From: Marinobacter fonticola
GTDB lineage: Bacteria; Pseudomonadota; Gammaproteobacteria; Pseudomonadales; Oleiphilaceae
NCBI RefSeq assembly: GCF_008122265.1
Contig: NZ_CP043042.1
Location: 2,976,001-3,040,000 of the forward strand
Direction of reading: 5' to 3'
DNA length: 64,000 nucleotides
Shown here: positions 60,918 through 64,000 of the stretch, piece by piece
How the letters are laid out: every line of letters begins with the position of its first letter
How positions within the stretch are numbered: position 1 is the stretch's first letter
Notes under the pieces: generated by a model
Seen by the model: the letters and a program-made list of their open reading frames with translations, nothing else
Told to the model about the DNA's origin: nothing
The model's database searches: none
Position numbers and translations under genes: made by a program

Positions 60918-60925
60918 GGATCACC

Positions 60926-61987
60926 TCAGGCAGACTTACGCTCGGCCGCATCGTAGAACAGATGGCGGTTGCGCTCCTGCTCCATCGCCTCGATGAGCCC
61001 TGCCTCGCGCTCGTTATCCGTATGAGGCTCGCCACGCTGTTCCGGACGGATACCCAGGCGCTGAAACAACTGCCGATCATGGTCGGCTTCCGGGTTCGAG
61101 GTGGTCAGCAACTTCTCGCCATAGAAGATGGAATTGGCGCCCGCCAGGAAGCATAGGGCCTGCATCTGGTCGTTCATTTGTTCGCGTCCAGCCGAAAGGC
61201 GCACGTGAGATGCGGGCATGACAATTCGAGCGACGGCGATAGTACGCACAAACTCGAAGGGATCCAGATCGTCCACATCCTCCAGTGGCGTGCCGGCGAC
61301 TTTCACCAGCATATTGATGGGCACACTCTCGGGATGGTGTGGCAGGTTAGCGAGCTGCATCAGCAGGCCGGCGCGGTCATCCTCATCCTCGCCCATGCCC
61401 ATGATCCCGCCACAGCATACTTTCATGCCTGCCTTGCGCACGGTTTCCAGAGTATCCAGGCGATCCTGGTAAGTCCGCGTCGTGATAATGTGGTTGTAGA
61501 ACTTCTCGGAGGTATCCAGGTTGTGGTTGTAATAATCCAACCCGGCTTCGGCCAGCTCACCCGCCTGACCCTCGTTCAGCATACCCAGCGTCATGCAGGT
61601 TTCGAGGCCCAGGGACTTTACCTGGCGTACCATGTCCAGTACGTAGGGCATGTCTTTTTTGGTGGGACTGCGCCAGGCAGCGCCCATACAGAAGCGCGAA
61701 GCGCCTTTTTCCCGTGCCGCCTTCGCCTCGGCGACAACGTTCTCGATTTCGAGCAGCTTTTCCTTTTCCAGACCGGTGTTGTAGTGACCGCTCTGAGGGC
61801 AATACTTGCAGTCTTCAGGGCAGGCACCGGTCTTAATCGAAAGCAATGTGCTTACCTGAACTTCATTCGGATCGAAATGCTCCCGATGCACGCTCTGGGC
61901 GCGGAACACCAGATCATTAAACGGCAGAGCGAGCAAATCACGAATTTCGGCAAGCGTCCAGTCGTGGCGAATCGAAGTGGCAGTCAT
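60926..61987 (-). CDS. bioB: Biotin synthase
   Basis: BioB inserts sulfur into dethiobiotin by radical SAM chemistry. The 353 residues have the SAM cluster motif C56-x3-C60-x2-C63 ([17 protein letters not shown]), [25 protein letters not shown] and [12 protein letters not shown] start at ATG 61987, which has AGGA 8 nt upstream; upstream in-frame codons (to 62098) run through the promoter and are not coding. First gene of bioB-bioF-bioD. Confidence 0.97.
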   Translation of the reverse strand: MTATSIRHDWTLAEIRDLLALPFNDLVFRAQSVHREHFDPNEVQVSTLLSIKTGACPEDCKYCPQSGHYNTGLEKEKLLEIENVVAEAKAAREKGASRFCMGAAWRSPTKKDMPYVLDMVRQVKSLGLETCMTLGMLNEGQAGELAEAGLDYYNHNLDTSEKFYNHIITTRTYQDRLDTLETVRKAGMKVCCGGIMGMGEDEDDRAGLLMQLANLPHHPESVPINMLVKVAGTPLEDVDDLDPFEFVRTIAVARIVMPASHVRLSAGREQMNDQMQALCFLAGANSIFYGEKLLTTSNPEADHDRQLFQRLGIRPEQRGEPHTDNEREAGLIEAMEQERNRHLFYDAAERKSA

Positions 61988-62070
61988 GTGAAGCATCCTG
62001 TTGGTTCTGTGCCGGTCACGCATTATGCTGTTCGATGGAGCCGGACTTTTTCTGTTCAGGGATTGAACGC

Positions 62071-62098
62071 ATGATAAATTGCCTGAGGGCGCTGTCAA
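62071..62098 (-). promoter_or_regulatory. Promoter of the bioBFD operon
   Basis: On the minus strand TTGACA (62098-62093) and TATCAT (62076-62071) are separated by 16 bp, a strong sigma-70 match. The -35 box is part of the right half of the BirA-like operator. The resulting leader to the bioB ATG is about 75-80 nt. Confidence 0.8.
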
Positions 62099-62823
62099 CC
62101 TTCATTCAACCAAAGGTTAACATCTCCCATATTACCCCTCACCTTTGCGCGGGCTGTCTTAGTCCGACCCGCACGACGGGCCTCTGTCCAGGCTGCCGCG
62201 GCGATCTGCCACGCAACGATGCGGCTTGCGCCCACTGCGCCCTGCCCCTGGCTTCCTTGGCGGCACACCATGCGCAGTCGCTCTGCGGCCCCTGTATCAG
62301 TCAGCCGCCGGCTTTCGATAAAGTTCTCGCCCCCTGGCTGTACGGCTTTCCCGTCAACGGGCTGGTTAGTCACTTCAAGTACGGTAAGCAGCGGGCGTTC
62401 GGTCGGCCATTGGCGGAACTTCTGGCCCAGGAAATCGCAAATTCCGGGGTAAACCTACCCGACTGCCTGATTCCCGTCCCCATGCCGTCGCATCGCCTGC
62501 GACAACGCGGCTTTAATCAGGCGGAGGAGATTGCCCTCTGGCTGGCTGACAGCCTCGATATCCCGGTGACTTCCCGGGTTGTTCACCGTAAAAAGCAAGG
62601 CGAGACCCAATCCGGCCTGACCCGGCGGCAGCGTCTGGTTAATCTGAAAGGTGCTTTCGAAGTCATTGGCGATGTACCCGAGCATGTGGCATTGGTGGAT
62701 GACGTTGTGACGACGGCAGCCACCGCTCAGGAACTGGCCCGAACGTTGAAAAAGGCAGGCGCTCGAACGGTTGACGTATGGGCGCTGGCCAGAACGCCTA
62801 AGGTGCCCACCGAAGACCTGTAA
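62071..62823 (+). CDS. ComF/GntX family phosphoribosyltransferase-like protein
   Basis: ComF-family protein (250 residues) with an N-terminal double zinc finger (CAGC...CPGC...CAHCALP...CGPC) and a phosphoribosyltransferase-type domain whose PRPP loop is [18 protein letters not shown]. Family members are linked to DNA uptake or to gluconate/carbon use (GntX); the exact function is unknown. ATG 62071 has AGGGA 8 nt upstream; the ATG itself coincides with the -10 box of the opposite bioB promoter. It stands divergent to bioB, the usual place in Pseudomonas relatives. Confidence 0.92.
   Translation: MINCLRALSTFIQPKVNISHITPHLCAGCLSPTRTTGLCPGCRGDLPRNDAACAHCALPLASLAAHHAQSLCGPCISQPPAFDKVLAPWLYGFPVNGLVSHFKYGKQRAFGRPLAELLAQEIANSGVNLPDCLIPVPMPSHRLRQRGFNQAEEIALWLADSLDIPVTSRVVHRKKQGETQSGLTRRQRLVNLKGAFEVIGDVPEHVALVDDVVTTAATAQELARTLKKAGARTVDVWALARTPKVPTEDL
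62092..62123. promoter_or_regulatory. BirA-type biotin operator
   Basis: TGTCAACC (62093-62100), a 14-bp spacer, and GGTTAACA (62115-62122) match the bacterial BirA consensus TTGTNAACC-N14/15-GGTTNACAA in all but the outermost bases. It covers the -35 region of the bioB promoter, so biotin-loaded BirA should repress the operon. It lies wholly inside the first codons of comF as called here. Confidence 0.82.
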
Positions 62824-62831
62824 AACACCTT

Positions 62832-63947
62832 TTAGGCAACTAAACCAGCCACGTAGCGGCCAAGAGATAAACTGGCCGTAAGTCCCGGCGATTCAATACC
62901 CAGCAGTTGCACCACCCCCGGCAATCCGTGAGCGGTTTCGGTTTGGATCAGAAAATCCTGAAACCCGGCCTGGGCGTTCCCAAGTTTGGGTCTGACACCG
63001 GCATAGGCAGGTTGCAGCCGGTTCGGCTCCAATGCCGGCCACCAGCGCCGGATCGATTCGGCGAAGGCATCGCGACGGGCCGGATCGACGCTGTAATCCA
63101 CCCGGTCGATCCACTCCACATCGGGCCCGAAGCGCGCCTGCCCGGCAAGATCGAGGGTCAAATGAATGCCCAGGCCACCGGGTTCAGGAACCGGATAGAC
63201 CAGGGTATCGAACGGATGCCGTCCGGAATAACTGAAATATGAGCCCCGGGCGTAGTACTGCGCGGGCCTAACACCCTGGGGATAGCCCACCCAGCGCTCA
63301 AGCAGCGCGATGGCATCGAGACCGGCGGCGTTGATCACACGGCTGGCCGCCAGTTCACAAGGAGACGCCCCACCTACAGTCACAACATGCCGCCCCGGCT
63401 CGTCAGCACTGTTCACGGACTGCACCGGTGCACGACAGATCAGCATGCCATCACTGGCTTCCACATCCGCCAGTAGCGACAGCATCAGGGCGTGGCTGTC
63501 GACAATGCCCGTGGTGGGCGAAAAAAGCCCGGAAAGCGCGGTAACCTCCGGCAACGCTTGGGCAACACCCGCTTCGTTAACCCAGTCCAAGGGCACACCA
63601 CAGGCACTGGCCCGATCGACAACAGCCTGGAGGGCCGGTGCCTGCTCCGAGGCCGTGGCGATTATCCATTTGCCGGTCCGCCGGTGGGGAATATTCCGTT
63701 GTTCGCAGTAGGCGTACAAGGCTTCGCGTCCCGCGACGCAAAAACGGGCCTTGAGGGAATCAGGGGGATAGTAGAGCCCGGCGTGAATCACCTCGCTGTT
63801 CCGTGACGAGGTCCCCTCCCCCCAATGGCCGCTTTGCTCAAGCACCACGACGTCCTGACCTGCAAGGGCCAGCTCACGAGCGCAGGCCAAACCCACGACG
63901 CCAGCTCCGATCACCACCGTATCTACTGAATAGCGTTCCAACGTCAT
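62832..63947 (-). CDS. FAD-dependent oxidoreductase, L-2-hydroxyglutarate dehydrogenase-like
   Basis: DAO-superfamily flavoprotein (371 residues from ATG 63947) resembling L-2-hydroxyglutarate oxidase/dehydrogenase LhgO. The dinucleotide-binding motif is VVIGAGVVGLACARELALAGQDVVVLEQ; SSRNSEVIHAGLYYPPDSLKARFCVAGREALYAYC is typical of this branch; VINAAGLDAIAL and RPAQYYARGSYFSY follow, then the C-terminal LLGIESPGLTASLSLGRYVA. Earlier in-frame ATGs (63983, 63995) exist near the window edge. It converges on comF with 8 bp between. The substrate is inferred only from family resemblance. Confidence 0.88.
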   Translation of the reverse strand: MTLERYSVDTVVIGAGVVGLACARELALAGQDVVVLEQSGHWGEGTSSRNSEVIHAGLYYPPDSLKARFCVAGREALYAYCEQRNIPHRRTGKWIIATASEQAPALQAVVDRASACGVPLDWVNEAGVAQALPEVTALSGLFSPTTGIVDSHALMLSLLADVEASDGMLICRAPVQSVNSADEPGRHVVTVGGASPCELAASRVINAAGLDAIALLERWVGYPQGVRPAQYYARGSYFSYSGRHPFDTLVYPVPEPGGLGIHLTLDLAGQARFGPDVEWIDRVDYSVDPARRDAFAESIRRWWPALEPNRLQPAYAGVRPKLGNAQAGFQDFLIQTETAHGLPGVVQLLGIESPGLTASLSLGRYVAGLVA

Positions 63948-64000
63948 GCAACGTTCTCTGACATGTGAGTTGCCTTCTACCATGGTCTTACGCATGTTCC

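Overview
This window is a dense, housekeeping-type stretch of a gammaproteobacterial chromosome with moderately high GC (by eye about 57%). Gene content and order resemble Pseudomonas (the murA-mla-lpt-rpoN, mreBCD-gatCAB and bio neighbourhoods as I remember them from P. aeruginosa), and the protein sequences look like a marine relative such as Marinobacter. The genus is inference. I see no prophage, integron, CRISPR array, rRNA or tRNA. The accessory signal lies in small repeats, regulatory sites and remodelled genes.

Layout. 1-1089: 5' part of a thiolase (minus). 1226-4198: zapE, zapG and a Nif3-family gene. 4220-12296 (minus): mlaF-E-D-C-B, ibaG, murA, hisG, hisD, hisC, joining outer-membrane lipid transport, peptidoglycan precursor and histidine synthesis. 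12781-23421 (plus, divergent): yrbG-like antiporter, kdsD, kdsC, lptC, lptA, lptB, rpoN, hpf, ptsN, rapZ, NPr, mgtE, darP; this is Kdo synthesis and LPS export followed by the sigma-54/nitrogen-PTS cluster. 23438-33124 (minus): mreB, mreC, mreD, maf, rng, yhdP and a nitrilase. 33422-36674 (plus): gatC, gatA, gatB. 36792-38135 (minus): rimO. 38500-42839 (plus): a PilZ protein, cysD, cysN and a YejK-type nucleoid protein. 42930-43256 (minus): a DUF1820 protein. 43419-48680 (plus): miaB, phoH, ybeY, corC, lnt. 48694-49260 (minus): a zinc-ribbon protein. 49565-53789 (plus): leuS, lptE, holA. 53877-61987 (minus): bioB, bioF, bioD, a small flagellar-rod-like protein, an SprA/CJM1_0395-type putative metalloprotease, and two large acyl-CoA dehydrogenases that have their own promoter. 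62071-62823 (plus): comF. 62832-63947 (minus): an FAD oxidoreductase.

Points that stand out: (1) short tandem direct repeats (14-23 bp units) sit in the 5' leaders of at least seven genes, in one case duplicating the start codon (hisG); (2) two palindromic MITE-like elements with the same 16-nt ends lie on either side of mreB, one of them just before mreC, whose family N-terminus has no ATG/GTG/TTG start; (3) cysN carries a C-terminal remnant of an APS kinase that has lost its P-loop; (4) a near-consensus BirA operator overlaps the bioB promoter and lies inside the comF coding region; (5) two adjacent PsrA-type palindromes overlap the promoter of the acyl-CoA dehydrogenases; (6) bioH/bioC, tldD and algW are absent from the places where Pseudomonas-type synteny would put them; (7) a mini flagellar-rod-like protein is paired with an HExxH protein of unknown function.
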